Shown one piece after another: positions 34,497-43,957 of a DNA stretch of 64,000 nucleotides. Every line of letters starts with the position of its first letter. Within the stretch, counting starts at the first letter, position 1. The stretch spans positions 62,001 through 126,000 of the forward strand of contig SVTL01000002.1 of assembly GCA_015063795.1 (NCBI GenBank), read 5' to 3'. The translations under genes were made by a program, and so were the position numbers. Origin of the DNA: Oscillospiraceae bacterium (GTDB taxonomy: Bacteria > Bacillota > Clostridia > Oscillospirales > CAG-272). Under the pieces are notes generated by a model. It had not been told where the DNA came from. It ran no database searches and was given only the letters and a program-made list of their open reading frames with translations.

Positions 34497-34527
34497 TTTT
34501 GCACCACCATACATTGCTCTTTTCTCT

Positions 34528-34556
34528 ATTGTATCATATATTAGCTCTCAACACAA
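34528..34556 (-). promoter_or_regulatory. Promoter for the small membrane protein and ybjQ pair
   Basis: On the minus strand TTGTGT (34551-34556), 17 bases ending in TGA, then TACAAT (34528-34533). Confidence 0.55.
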
Positions 34557-34567
34557 TATCTTTCATA

Positions 34568-34606
34568 AAAAATCCCTCTGCCGATTTTTTCAGCAGAGGG
34601 ATAAAT
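34568..34606 (-). terminator. Terminator after the nuclease-like gene
   Basis: ATCCCTCTGC (34572-34581) pairs perfectly with GCAGAGGGAT (34593-34602); on the minus strand a T-run follows. Confidence 0.8.
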
Positions 34607-34682
34607 TTTACCCTTTGGACGAATTACTTCATTTCCTTAATTGCAGCCTGAGCTGCTATCAGCAAAAGAGGAAATTAAACTG

Positions 34683-35549
34683 TTAATCAGTAATGTTAAA
34701 ATACTCCATAGAACTCTTGATTAAAGAATCAATTAACTCTTTGTGCTTTAAATACTCATCAAACCCTGATAACTGAATACTATATTCTTTCCAACGAGGT
34801 GTATAGGATATATCCAAGCCGCTTTCTTCACATTTTTGAACAATTTCGGGATTTTCGTTACCCTTATATACAATGTATAAGTAGTTCTTTTTCGGTCTGA
34901 ACATAAGGAAGTTTTTTGATATACCATCCTTCATCATTCCAATATAGAATTTATTGTACTTTAATTCATATCCGCTCGCATATTCCTTTACACTGTCAAA
35001 TATCTTATCAACATTTTGAAGCATTTTGGGAGTGCTTCTGCCTTCCCAATATTTTCTGTCAGTTGCTTCATACTGTTCATCTTCATCGTTAACAATAGTT
35101 ACTCTATCGAGCACTTTTGTAAAAGCAAGAGAAATATCATCACCCTGTTTATATGCAGTTAATTGTAATGCTATAAGAGGAATTGCACCATTAAACAAGG
35201 AAATAACATTCATAAATCGACCAGTGATTTCTTCGGCGACAATTACAGCACAATGGTCATATTGTGGGTACCTCTTTCTCTCTGTATCCCAATATTCAAT
35301 TGTTCTAATAATGTGGCTAGGGTCAGTAGCACCTAATTGTACTTCTACCTCATATCGAGTACCATCATCATCTGCGAGCAGTAAATCAAGCCTGCCTCCC
35401 AATGGTTGAATTTTTTCTCTTTGTATTGGAGATAAATCGCCCAACCCCAACACAGAAGGGTCATCAAAAATGAAACTTTGAATCAAATCTTCCTTTATTT
35501 TGGAATTATTTTTAAGTTGTACTTTTTCCATTTTAACGATTTTAGCCAT
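34683..35549 (-). CDS. PD-(D/E)XK nuclease-like protein
   Basis: A 288-residue soluble protein. An RLDLLL strand with Asp55 is followed by YEVEVQ with Glu69 and Gln71, the D...ExQ form of the PD-(D/E)XK nuclease core. The C-terminal part (FLMFRPKKNYLYIVYKG onward) resembles the DUF5655 type of domain, with low certainty. The coding sequence is clearly more AT-rich than the neighbours and sits alone between its own promoter and terminator, as expected of a transferred gene. Roles in defence or DNA recombination are possible; none is shown. Confidence 0.7.
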   Translation of the reverse strand: MAKIVKMEKVQLKNNSKIKEDLIQSFIFDDPSVLGLGDLSPIQREKIQPLGGRLDLLLADDDGTRYEVEVQLGATDPSHIIRTIEYWDTERKRYPQYDHCAVIVAEEITGRFMNVISLFNGAIPLIALQLTAYKQGDDISLAFTKVLDRVTIVNDEDEQYEATDRKYWEGRSTPKMLQNVDKIFDSVKEYASGYELKYNKFYIGMMKDGISKNFLMFRPKKNYLYIVYKGNENPEIVQKCEESGLDISYTPRWKEYSIQLSGFDEYLKHKELIDSLIKSSMEYFNITD

Positions 35550-35572
35550 ACTATTTGCCCCCCTTATTTTTT

Positions 35573-35601
35573 ATTATAACACAGTTTATTATGAAAAACA
35601 A
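35573..35601 (-). promoter_or_regulatory. Promoter for the nuclease-like gene
   Basis: On the minus strand TTGTTT (35596-35601), 17 bases, then TATAAT (35573-35578). The -35 box touches the stem of the ppdK terminator. Confidence 0.65.
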
Positions 35602-35626
35602 TCCCCACCGAGAAATCGGCGGGGAT
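35601..35626 (-). terminator. Terminator after ppdK
   Basis: ATCCCC pairs with GGGGAT and CCGA with TCGG around a GAAA loop on the plus strand, with one A-C mismatch. On the minus strand it is followed by GTTTTTC. Confidence 0.78.
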
Positions 35627-35651
35627 TTGATTTGTTTTATAAAGTCAGCAA

Positions 35652-38279
35652 TTACTTGTTGTCTTTAATAGCAGCCTGAGCAGCGGCCAGTCTTGCGATC
35701 GGCACGCGGAAGGGCGAGCAGGATACATAGTCAAGGCCGAGGGCGTGGCAGAACTCAACGGACGTGGGATCGCCGCCGTGCTCGCCGCAGATACCAATGT
35801 GGAGGTTGGGATTCTCAGCCTTACCCAGCTTGATGGCCATATCCATCAGCTTACCAACACCGGACTGGTCCAGCTTGGCGAAGGGATCGTTTTCGAAGAT
35901 CTTGGTGTCGTAGTAGGCGTTGAGGAACTTACCGGCATCGTCACGGGAGAAGCCGTAAGCCATCTGAGTCAGGTCGTTGGTACCGAAGCAGAAGAAGGCA
36001 GCTTCCTTGGCAACGTCGTCAGCGGTCAGACAAGCTCTGGGGATCTCGATCATGGTACCGACCTCATACTTGAGATCTGCACCGGCAGCGGCGATCTCGG
36101 CATCAGCGGTAGCAACCACGATGTTCTTAACGAACTTCAGCTCCTTGGCCTCGCCGACCAGAGGAATCATGATCTCGGGAACGATCTTCCAATCGGGATG
36201 AGCCTTCTGAACGTTGATCGCAGCGCGGATGACAGCCTTGGTCTGCATCTTGGCGATCTCGGGATAGGTAACGGTCAGACGGCAGCCGCGGTGGCCCATC
36301 ATGGGGTTGAACTCATGCAGAGAGGTAATGATAGCCTTGATCTGCTCAACGGTCTTGCCCTGAGCGGCAGCGAGAGCGGCAATATCAGCCTCTTCGGTGG
36401 GAACGAACTCATGGAGCGGAGGATCCAGGAAGCGGATGCAGACGGGAGTGCCTTCCAGAGCCTCATAGAGAGCCTCAAAGTCGCCCTGCTGGAAGGGAAG
36501 GATCTTGGCGAGAGCCGTTTCTCTCTCTTCAAGGGTGTCGGAGCAGATCATCTCGCGGAAAGCGGCGATACGGTCAGCCTCGAAGAACATATGCTCGGTG
36601 CGGCAGAGACCGATACCCTCAGCGCCCAGCTCGCGAGCCTTCTTGGCATCGGCAGGCGTGTCGGCATTGGTACGCACCTTGAGAACTCTGAATTTGTCGG
36701 CCCAAGCCATGATGCGGCCGAACTCGCCGGCGATCTCGGCGTCAACGGTGGGGATGATGCCCTCGTAGATGCAGCCGGTGGAGCCGTCGATGGAGATGAA
36801 GTCGCCCTCGTTGAAGGTCTTGCCGCCGAGAGTGAACTTCTTGTTGGCTTCGTCCATGTTGATCTCGCCGCAGCCGGAAACGCAGCAGGTACCCATACCG
36901 CGAGCAACAACGGCAGCGTGAGAGGTCATACCGCCGCGGACGGTGAGAATACCCTGAGCAGCCTTCATACCGCTGATGTCCTCAGGAGAGGTCTCAAGAC
37001 GGACGAGGATGACCTTTTCGCCCTTTTCGTTCCAGACAACAGCGTCGTCAGCGGTGAACACGACCTTACCGCAGGCAGCGCCGGGGGAAGCACCGAGACC
37101 GCGGCCGAGGGGCTTGGCAGCCTTGATGGCCTTGGCATCGAACTGAGGATGGAGCAGGGTGTCCAGGTTACGGGGATCGATCATGGCAACAGCCTTCTTC
37201 TCATCGATCATGCCTTCGTCAACCAGGTCGCAGGCGATCTTGAGAGCAGCCTTAGCGGTTCTCTTACCGTTTCTGGTCTGGAGCATGAAGAGCTTACCGT
37301 TCTCGATGGTGAACTCCATGTCCTGCATATCTCTGTAATGATTCTCGAGGATGCCGCAGACCTTGTTGAACTCGGCAAAAGCCTCGGGGAACTTCTCAGC
37401 CATTTCGGCGATGGGCATGGGAGTACGAACGCCGGCAACGACGTCCTCGCCCTGAGCGTTTACGAGGAACTCGCCCATCAGACCCTTAGCGCCGGTGGCA
37501 GGGTCACGGGTGAAGGCAACACCGGTACCGCAATCGTCACCCATGTTACCGAAGGCCATCATCTGCACGTTAACGGCAGTACCCCAGGAGTAGGGAATGT
37601 CGTTGTCGCGGCGATAGACGTTGGCGCGGGGGTTGTCCCAGGAACGGAAGACGGCCTCAACGGCGCCCATGAGCTGCTCCTTGGGATCGGTGGGGAAGTC
37701 CTTGCCGATCTTGGCCTTGTATTCAGCCTTGAACTGGCCGGCGAGAGCCTTCAGGTCGTCAGCATTCAGCTCAACGTCCTGGGTCACGCCCTTTTCTTCC
37801 TTCATTTTATCAATAAGCTCTTCGAAGTACTTCTTGCCGACTTCCATAACGACGTCGGAGTACATCTGGATGAATCTTCTGTAGCAGTCCCAAGCCCAAC
37901 GGGGGTTGCCGCTCTTGGCAGCGATGGACTCAACAACCTGCTCGTTCAGACCGAGGTTGAGGATGGTGTCCATCATACCGGGCATGGAAGCGCGGGCACC
38001 GGAACGAACCGAAACGAGAAGGGGATTTTCAACGTCACCGAACTTCTTGCCGGTGATGCCTTCCATCTTGTCGATGTATTCCATGATCTGAGCCTGGATA
38101 TCATCGTTGATCTTGCGGCCGTCCTCATAGTACTGGGTGCAGGCCTCGGTGCTGATGGTGAAGCCCTGGGGAACAGGAAGACCGATCTTGGTCATTTCCG
38201 CGAGGTTTGCGCCTTTTCCGCCGAGCAGCTCACGCATGGAAGCGTCGCCCTCGGAGAAAAGATAAATAAACTTTTTCAT
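35652..38279 (-). CDS. ppdK: Pyruvate, phosphate dikinase
   Basis: A full-length 875-residue PPDK converting PEP, AMP and PPi to pyruvate, ATP and Pi and the reverse. The N-terminal nucleotide domain has LLGGKGANLAEM. The swivelling phosphohistidine domain has GGMTSHAAVVARGMG with the catalytic His. The C-terminal PEP/pyruvate domain has GLCRTEHMFF and GICGEHGGDP. Anaerobic Clostridia often use it in PPi-linked glycolysis and for carbon flow between PEP and pyruvate, which would feed malate/fumarate formation. GGAGG precedes the start. Codon use is strongly biased, suggesting high expression. Confidence 0.97.
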   Translation of the reverse strand: MKKFIYLFSEGDASMRELLGGKGANLAEMTKIGLPVPQGFTISTEACTQYYEDGRKINDDIQAQIMEYIDKMEGITGKKFGDVENPLLVSVRSGARASMPGMMDTILNLGLNEQVVESIAAKSGNPRWAWDCYRRFIQMYSDVVMEVGKKYFEELIDKMKEEKGVTQDVELNADDLKALAGQFKAEYKAKIGKDFPTDPKEQLMGAVEAVFRSWDNPRANVYRRDNDIPYSWGTAVNVQMMAFGNMGDDCGTGVAFTRDPATGAKGLMGEFLVNAQGEDVVAGVRTPMPIAEMAEKFPEAFAEFNKVCGILENHYRDMQDMEFTIENGKLFMLQTRNGKRTAKAALKIACDLVDEGMIDEKKAVAMIDPRNLDTLLHPQFDAKAIKAAKPLGRGLGASPGAACGKVVFTADDAVVWNEKGEKVILVRLETSPEDISGMKAAQGILTVRGGMTSHAAVVARGMGTCCVSGCGEINMDEANKKFTLGGKTFNEGDFISIDGSTGCIYEGIIPTVDAEIAGEFGRIMAWADKFRVLKVRTNADTPADAKKARELGAEGIGLCRTEHMFFEADRIAAFREMICSDTLEERETALAKILPFQQGDFEALYEALEGTPVCIRFLDPPLHEFVPTEEADIAALAAAQGKTVEQIKAIITSLHEFNPMMGHRGCRLTVTYPEIAKMQTKAVIRAAINVQKAHPDWKIVPEIMIPLVGEAKELKFVKNIVVATADAEIAAAGADLKYEVGTMIEIPRACLTADDVAKEAAFFCFGTNDLTQMAYGFSRDDAGKFLNAYYDTKIFENDPFAKLDQSGVGKLMDMAIKLGKAENPNLHIGICGEHGGDPTSVEFCHALGLDYVSCSPFRVPIARLAAAQAAIKDNK

Positions 38280-38345
38280 ACTCTTTCTTTTCCTCCATAT
38301 ACACGATATGTTTCTTTGTATACACTATTTTATATACCAAACCAT

Positions 38346-38374
38346 ATTATATCACGTTTTTTATCATTTTGCCA
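38346..38374 (-). promoter_or_regulatory. Promoter for ppdK
   Basis: On the minus strand TGGCAA (38369-38374), 17 bases ending in TGA, then TATAAT (38346-38351), about 65 bases before the ATG. Confidence 0.6.
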
Positions 38375-38461
38375 TATATTTTTTGGTATTTTTCGTATTT
38401 TCTTGTTTTTTTAAATAGAAAGGGCAAAAACAAAATTTTTAAAAAAATAGAGAGCCCCCTA

Positions 38462-38490
38462 TTGCAAAAATAAAGTATTTGTACTAAAAT
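38462..38490 (+). promoter_or_regulatory. Promoter for the glmU-like, pth and mfd run
   Basis: TTGCAA (38462-38467), 17 bases, TAAAAT (38485-38490), about 35 bases before the ATG at 38527. Confidence 0.6.
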
Positions 38491-38526
38491 GAAAGGTATG
38501 ATATCAAGATTTTTGAGGAGGACACC

Positions 38527-39519
38527 ATGCTGACCATAACGGAAAATCCGCGCCTGCCGAAGGCATATCGTGCGGACACGGCGCTTTGCTTCAAAAAAAC
38601 ATCCGAGATTGTGAAATGTCTGTTCGCCGCTTTTCCCGAGCAGACGGACATCCGCGCTTTGAACACGGCGTTTGTTCTGGAACAGGAGACCGTGGAGAAG
38701 GCGCTGGCACTCTGCCCGACCTGTGGGAAGATCGTTATCGGAGAAGAGGTCATCATCACCAATGCCGGCGGAAAGGGTGAGGTGAAGCTGGAGGCCCCTT
38801 CGGTTTTGAGCGTGCAGGATTACCTCGAGGCGGCTGAGGCTTACCGCAAGCGCGTTCTGCTGTCCTTCGCGGAGAAGGGCGTTGTTTTCCAGACCTTTGA
38901 CGGCGTGGTGATCCATCCCGATGCGGTCATCGGCGAGGGGACTTTGATCTTGGCGGGAACGCAGATCGGACAGGACGTTGTCATCGGCGAAAACTGCGAG
39001 ATCGGCCCGCGTTCCCATCTCATCTCCTCCACGGTGAAGGACAACACGATCCTCATCGACACCCGTGTGGTGGAGGCGGTGATCGGTGAAAACGTCAAGA
39101 TCGGTCCATACTGCAACATACGTCCCAATTCCACCATCTGCGACGGCGTGAAGATCGGTGATTTTGTCGAGGTAAAGAACTCGGTCATCGGCCGCGACAC
39201 CCATGCCTCTCACCTGACCTACATCGGCGACAGCGACGTGGGCGAGCGTGTCAACTTCGGCTGCGGCGTGGTCACCGCCAACTACGACGGATACAGCAAA
39301 TTCCGTACCACCGTGGGCGACGATGCCTTCATCGGCTGCAACACCAATCTGGTGGCACCCGTGACGGTGGGCAAGGGCGCTTACACCGCCTGCGGCTCGA
39401 CGATCACCGACGGCGTTCCCGAAAACAGTCTCGGTCTTGCCCGTGCCAGACAGGTGAACAAGGACGGTTGGGCGGACTCCTTCCGCGCCAAGAAAAAGGC
39501 CGAGGGGAAAATCAAATAA
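38527..39519 (+). CDS. GlmU-like acetyltransferase lacking the uridyltransferase domain
   Basis: A 330-residue left-handed beta-helix acyltransferase. From about residue 115 it reads as the C-terminal half of GlmU, the glucosamine-1-phosphate N-acetyltransferase, with family active-site residues visible: Arg in NIRPNST, Lys in VEVKNS, His and Tyr in ASHLTYIGDS, Asn in VNFGCG and Lys in YSKFRT. The 250-residue N-terminal nucleotidyltransferase is absent; about 110 other residues with a CPTCGK stretch take its place. It precedes pth and mfd, where full glmU usually lies in Firmicutes. UTP transfer must come from another protein. Confidence 0.82.
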   Translation: MLTITENPRLPKAYRADTALCFKKTSEIVKCLFAAFPEQTDIRALNTAFVLEQETVEKALALCPTCGKIVIGEEVIITNAGGKGEVKLEAPSVLSVQDYLEAAEAYRKRVLLSFAEKGVVFQTFDGVVIHPDAVIGEGTLILAGTQIGQDVVIGENCEIGPRSHLISSTVKDNTILIDTRVVEAVIGENVKIGPYCNIRPNSTICDGVKIGDFVEVKNSVIGRDTHASHLTYIGDSDVGERVNFGCGVVTANYDGYSKFRTTVGDDAFIGCNTNLVAPVTVGKGAYTACGSTITDGVPENSLGLARARQVNKDGWADSFRAKKKAEGKIK

Positions 39520-39555
39520 TCGAATAATAATAAGGAAACAATATCAACAGTTGCC

Positions 39556-40266
39556 ATGAGTATCTTTGATCTTTTTAAGCAAATCGAATCGCAGAAAACG
39601 CCGACCGGTCCGGTGGAGGCCATCGTGGTCTGCCTCGGCAATCCCGGCGACAAATACACCTTCACGCGGCACAACGCGGGCTTTTTAGCCGCCGATTATC
39701 TGACGCAGAAATGGAGCTTCCGCATTGACCGCTTGAAGTTTCATGCCTTGACGGGCGAAGTAACCGTTGTGGGAAAGCGTGTCCTGTTCATGAAGCCGCA
39801 GACGTATATGAACGCATCGGGGCAGGCGGTGAAGGAAGCGGTTGATTTTTATAAACTCGATGTCAAAAACGTGATTGTCCTCTGCGATGACATCACGCTT
39901 GCGCCCGGGCGTCTCCGCATCCGCGAAAAGGGAAGCGCCGGCGGGCATAACGGACTGAAAAGCATCATAGAATGTATGGGAAGCGATGCGTTTCTGCGTG
40001 TCCGCATCGGTGTGGGCGAACGTCCCGATCCGCGGTATGATCTGGCCGATTGGGTGCTGGGAACCATCCCCGAATGCGACCGTCAGCCCATGTTCGATGC
40101 CATTTCCCACACGCCGACCGCTCTGGAAATGCTGCTTCAGGGACAGCTTCAGAAGGCGATGGGGCTGATCAACGGCATCGGCAAGCCTGCTCCTGCGCCG
40201 AAGGAAAAGAAAGAAAAAGCAGAACCCGATTCTGAGGATAAAACCGAAACGAAAGAGACTCCATGA
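39556..40266 (+). CDS. pth: Peptidyl-tRNA hydrolase
   Basis: A 236-residue bacterial-type Pth that releases tRNA from stalled peptidyl-tRNA. The family motifs are CLGNPGDKYTFTRHNAGF with the catalytic His, FMKPQTYMNASG, and KGSAGGHNGLKS. An extra 20 residues precede the fold and a charged Lys/Glu/Pro tail of about 45 residues follows it, both unusual but compatible with function. The end overlaps mfd by 4 bases. Confidence 0.95.
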   Translation: MSIFDLFKQIESQKTPTGPVEAIVVCLGNPGDKYTFTRHNAGFLAADYLTQKWSFRIDRLKFHALTGEVTVVGKRVLFMKPQTYMNASGQAVKEAVDFYKLDVKNVIVLCDDITLAPGRLRIREKGSAGGHNGLKSIIECMGSDAFLRVRIGVGERPDPRYDLADWVLGTIPECDRQPMFDAISHTPTALEMLLQGQLQKAMGLINGIGKPAPAPKEKKEKAEPDSEDKTETKETP

Positions 40267-43200
40267 ATCACATCACGCAAGCCATCAGGCAGAGCGGGGA
40301 ATACCGCTCCATCCTGTCTCTTGCCGAGGAGATCGCACTGCGGAAGGGCAAAACGCCTGCCGCCGTCACCGGACTGTGCGAGGATGCGCGCAAGGCCTTC
40401 ATCGCCGCCTTCGGGCTGGATACGAGGGAGAAGCGAGGCGAGCCCATTCTCTGCATCCTGCCCGATGAAAAGGAAGCGAACCGTCTGGAAGCGGCACTGA
40501 CCGCCTGCGGACTGGATGCAGTCATCTACCCGTCAAGAGATTTCAACTTCCATAACATCACAGCCTCTCATGAGTACGAGCATGAGAGGCTTTCGGTGCT
40601 GAACGGCATCGTGGAGGGCAGGCACGACATGATCCTGACCGTCCCCGATGCGCTGCTGCAGTATACCATCCCGTCAGAGGTTCTCATCGACAGCGTTTTC
40701 ACCCTGCGCCGCGATCATGAGGCATCGCCCGAGGAGCTGGTTCGCTTTTTGTCCGAGAACGGCTATATCCGCGTGGATATGGTGGACGGCGTGGGGCAGT
40801 TTTCTCAGCGCGGCGGCATTTTGGACGTCTTTCCGCCTTTCGGAGGTGAGCCTGTCCGCATCGAATTTTTCGATACCGAGGTGGAAAGGATCGCTTCCTT
40901 CGATCCGCTCACCCAGCGAAAGACCGCCGAGCTGAAGGAGATCGATCTGATCCCTGCAAGAGAGGTCCTTGTCAGTGCTGAACAGCGTAAGGAGCTGGCG
41001 GCCGCCATCGACGGACTGATCAAGAAGTGCAGGAGCGAAGAGAAAAAGGATCTTCTGCGCGAGGAGAAGGAGCTGGTGAAAAGCGGCGCCGATCTTCCTT
41101 TTATCGACAAATACATCTCGTTGGTCTATCCGCAGAAGGAGTGCCTGCTGAATTATTTTTCCGAGGATGCACTCTTCCTTCTGCAGGATTACAACGCGGT
41201 GAAAAGCCGCATCGAGGGCATGGCGTTCCGAAGCCGCGAGGCAATGGAGCCGCTGGCCGAGGACGGCGTGCTGTCTCTGAAGAGCGCCGAGCACCATCGG
41301 TACGGCGAGGATCTGGAGCATTTTCTCTCCCGCCATTTCGGGCTGATGATGTCTGGCTTTTCGATCTCTTTGGGAGGAATGCGCCTGTCGGGAAGCTTCA
41401 GCTTCACCACCAGACAGACCGTTTCAGTGTGCGACAATTTTCCGCTTCTCCGTGAGGAGCTGGACGATCACCTCCGCGCCCGCTACAAGATCCTGCTTTC
41501 CTGCGAGAGCCGCAAGGAGGCGCAGAACCTGCGGGATGTGCTGATGAATGCGGGCATCGTTGCCTTTCTTTCGGAAAGCGTGAACGATCCGGAGGAGGGG
41601 CGTCCGCTGATCGTGCACGGCGAGGGCGCGTTCTCCTTTGAAATGCCGACCGACCGCTTTGTCTGCCTGTCGCTCTACCGCGGAGGCGGCCTGTACGGAA
41701 GCGGCACGCTGAAAAAGGGGAAGAAGGCACATAAGAAAAAGAGCGCGCAGGAAAAGATCCTGTCCTATGCCGACATCAAGGTGGGCGATTATGTCGTTCA
41801 CGACACCCACGGCATCGGACGCTATATGGGCCTGCAGACGCTGAGCGTGGAGGGCTTCATCCGCGATTTTGTCAAGATCCAGTATGCGGGCAGTGACATG
41901 CTCTACCTCCCCTGCAATCAGCTGGATTCTCTGGCCAAATACATCGGAAGCGATTCGGACAACGAGACGCTGCGCCTCTCGAGGATGGGAGGAAGCGAGT
42001 GGGGCAAGACCAAGCAGAGAGTCAAGAGCGCGGCCAAGGATATGGCCAAGGATCTGATCGATCTGTATGCCCGCCGTCTGCGGAAGCCGGGCTATGCCTT
42101 TTCGGCAGACGATGCGATGCAAAAGGAGTTCGAGGAGGCCTTCCCCTATGAGGAGACCGACGGACAGCTGGAGGCCATTGAGGACATCAAGCGCGATATG
42201 CAGCAGCGCCATCCCATGGACCGTCTGCTCTGCGGCGACGTGGGCTTCGGCAAGACCGAGGTGGCTCTCCGCGCCGCTTTCAAGGCGGTGAGCGACTCAA
42301 AGCAGGTGGCGATCCTTGTGCCGACCACCATTCTGGCCCTGCAGCATTACCAAACGCTGTGCAGCCGCATGAGAGCCTTTCCCGTCAGAGTGGATATGCT
42401 CTCGCGCTTCCGCAGCAAAAAGGAGCAGACCGAGTCTCTGCGCAAGCTGAAGAGGGGAGAGACCGATATCATCGTCGGCACCCACCGGCTGGTATCCAAG
42501 GACGTGGAGTTCAAGGATCTTGGGCTGGTCATCATCGATGAGGAACAGCGCTTCGGCGTGGCGCACAAGGAGCACCTGAAGCAGCTGTCGGAAAATGTGG
42601 ATGTTCTGACCTTGACCGCCACGCCCATTCCCCGCACGATGAACATGGCCATGAGCGGCATCCGCGATATGTCGGTGCTGGAGGAAGCCCCCCAGGACCG
42701 TCAGCCCGTGCAGAGCTATGTGACCGAATACGACGAGACCATCCTGCGCGAGGCCATCCGGAAGGAGCTTCGCCGCGGCGGTCAGGTCTTTTACCTGCAC
42801 AACAACATCGACACCATCGATGCCTGCGCGGCCCGTGTGGCGGCCATGGCACCCGACGCCCGCATCGCCACCGCCCACGGTCAGATGGATAAGGAATATC
42901 TCTCCGACATCTGGCGTGAGCTGATCGAGGGCGAGATCGACATCTTTGTCTGCACCACCATCATCGAGACCGGTGTGGACGTTCCCAATGCCAACACGCT
43001 CATCATCGAGAACGCCGACCGCATGGGACTGTCCCAGCTTCACCAGATCCGCGGACGCATCGGACGCTCCTCCCGCCGTGCCTATGCCTATTTCACCTTC
43101 GGCAAGGGCAAGGTGCTTACCGAGATCGCCGTCAAGCGTCTCAGCGCCATCCGCGAATATGCCGAGTTCGGCTCGGGCTTCAAGGTGGCTCTGCGCGATA

Positions 43201-43781
43201 TGGAGATCCGCGGCGCGGGCAACCTTCTCGGCGAGGAACAGCACGGTCACATGGCCAAGGTGGGATATGACATGTATATGAAGCTGCTCAACGAGGCGAT
43301 CTTGGAGGAAAAGGGCGAGCTGAAACAACCGAAGCCCGAATGCACCGTGGACATCAAGGTGGATGCGTATATCCCCGAGCGGTATATCAAGAGCGGCATG
43401 GCGCGCGTGGACGCTTATAAAAAGATCGCGCTGATCCGCTGTGAGGAGGATCGAAGCGACATTGCTGACGAGCTGAACGACCGCTTCGGCAAGATGCCGC
43501 CGTCGGTAAGCCGTCTGCTGGACATTTCGCTTCTCCGCAGTTTGGGAAGCGAGAGCGGCATGAAGAGCATCGAATACAAAAACGGCTGTCTGCTCTTCTA
43601 TCCCCATCAGATGAACGCGTCTCTGTGGGCGAGGCTGATCCCCGAACGGCAGGGACGCTTGCTGCTCAATGTCAGCAGCCGGCCGTATGCCAGCCTGCGC
43701 GTGAAGAGCGGGGAAGAGTTCCTGAACCAAGCCTGCGCGCTGCTGAGCGACTATCTGCGTTTGAGCGGTGAGGAAAATTGA
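40263..43781 (+). CDS. mfd: Transcription-repair coupling factor Mfd
   Basis: A 1172-residue Mfd, normal length. It removes stalled RNA polymerase at lesions and recruits UvrA. Domains in order: degenerate UvrB-like N-terminal module, the RNA polymerase-interacting domain around ADIKVGDYVVHDTHGIGRYMG (about residue 505-525), then the RecG-like translocase with Walker A GDVGFGKT (about residue 658), DEEQ box IIDEEQRFG, TATPIPRT, and the C-terminal TRCF domain. Start ATG overlaps the pth stop. Confidence 0.97.
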   Translation: MNHITQAIRQSGEYRSILSLAEEIALRKGKTPAAVTGLCEDARKAFIAAFGLDTREKRGEPILCILPDEKEANRLEAALTACGLDAVIYPSRDFNFHNITASHEYEHERLSVLNGIVEGRHDMILTVPDALLQYTIPSEVLIDSVFTLRRDHEASPEELVRFLSENGYIRVDMVDGVGQFSQRGGILDVFPPFGGEPVRIEFFDTEVERIASFDPLTQRKTAELKEIDLIPAREVLVSAEQRKELAAAIDGLIKKCRSEEKKDLLREEKELVKSGADLPFIDKYISLVYPQKECLLNYFSEDALFLLQDYNAVKSRIEGMAFRSREAMEPLAEDGVLSLKSAEHHRYGEDLEHFLSRHFGLMMSGFSISLGGMRLSGSFSFTTRQTVSVCDNFPLLREELDDHLRARYKILLSCESRKEAQNLRDVLMNAGIVAFLSESVNDPEEGRPLIVHGEGAFSFEMPTDRFVCLSLYRGGGLYGSGTLKKGKKAHKKKSAQEKILSYADIKVGDYVVHDTHGIGRYMGLQTLSVEGFIRDFVKIQYAGSDMLYLPCNQLDSLAKYIGSDSDNETLRLSRMGGSEWGKTKQRVKSAAKDMAKDLIDLYARRLRKPGYAFSADDAMQKEFEEAFPYEETDGQLEAIEDIKRDMQQRHPMDRLLCGDVGFGKTEVALRAAFKAVSDSKQVAILVPTTILALQHYQTLCSRMRAFPVRVDMLSRFRSKKEQTESLRKLKRGETDIIVGTHRLVSKDVEFKDLGLVIIDEEQRFGVAHKEHLKQLSENVDVLTLTATPIPRTMNMAMSGIRDMSVLEEAPQDRQPVQSYVTEYDETILREAIRKELRRGGQVFYLHNNIDTIDACAARVAAMAPDARIATAHGQMDKEYLSDIWRELIEGEIDIFVCTTIIETGVDVPNANTLIIENADRMGLSQLHQIRGRIGRSSRRAYAYFTFGKGKVLTEIAVKRLSAIREYAEFGSGFKVALRDMEIRGAGNLLGEEQHGHMAKVGYDMYMKLLNEAILEEKGELKQPKPECTVDIKVDAYIPERYIKSGMARVDAYKKIALIRCEEDRSDIADELNDRFGKMPPSVSRLLDISLLRSLGSESGMKSIEYKNGCLLFYPHQMNASLWARLIPERQGRLLLNVSSRPYASLRVKSGEEFLNQACALLSDYLRLSGEEN

Positions 43782-43863
43782 TCGGTGTTTTCCGCCTTTT
43801 CACTTTCTTTTTTTAACGATTTTCTTTTTTTGCCGAAAGGATAAAAAAATTACGGAAAAAGTA

Positions 43864-43892
43864 TAGACTTTTTGAAAGAAATGTAGTATAAT
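43864..43892 (+). promoter_or_regulatory. Promoter for the PrsA-like lipoprotein gene
   Basis: TAGACT (43864-43869), 17 bases, TATAAT (43887-43892), about 65 bases before the ATG. Confidence 0.65.
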
Positions 43893-43957
43893 GTCTCCAA
43901 ACACCCGCAAATAACATAAGGAAAGGGATTTGTTTTCGGACAAATCGGTGAAGAACA

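Noticed and set aside
35745-38414. 889-codon open frame antisense to ppdK
   Set aside because: It mirrors the strongly biased codon use of ppdK. The translation is low-complexity Leu/Gly/Val/His-rich sequence without motifs, while ppdK has every family motif.
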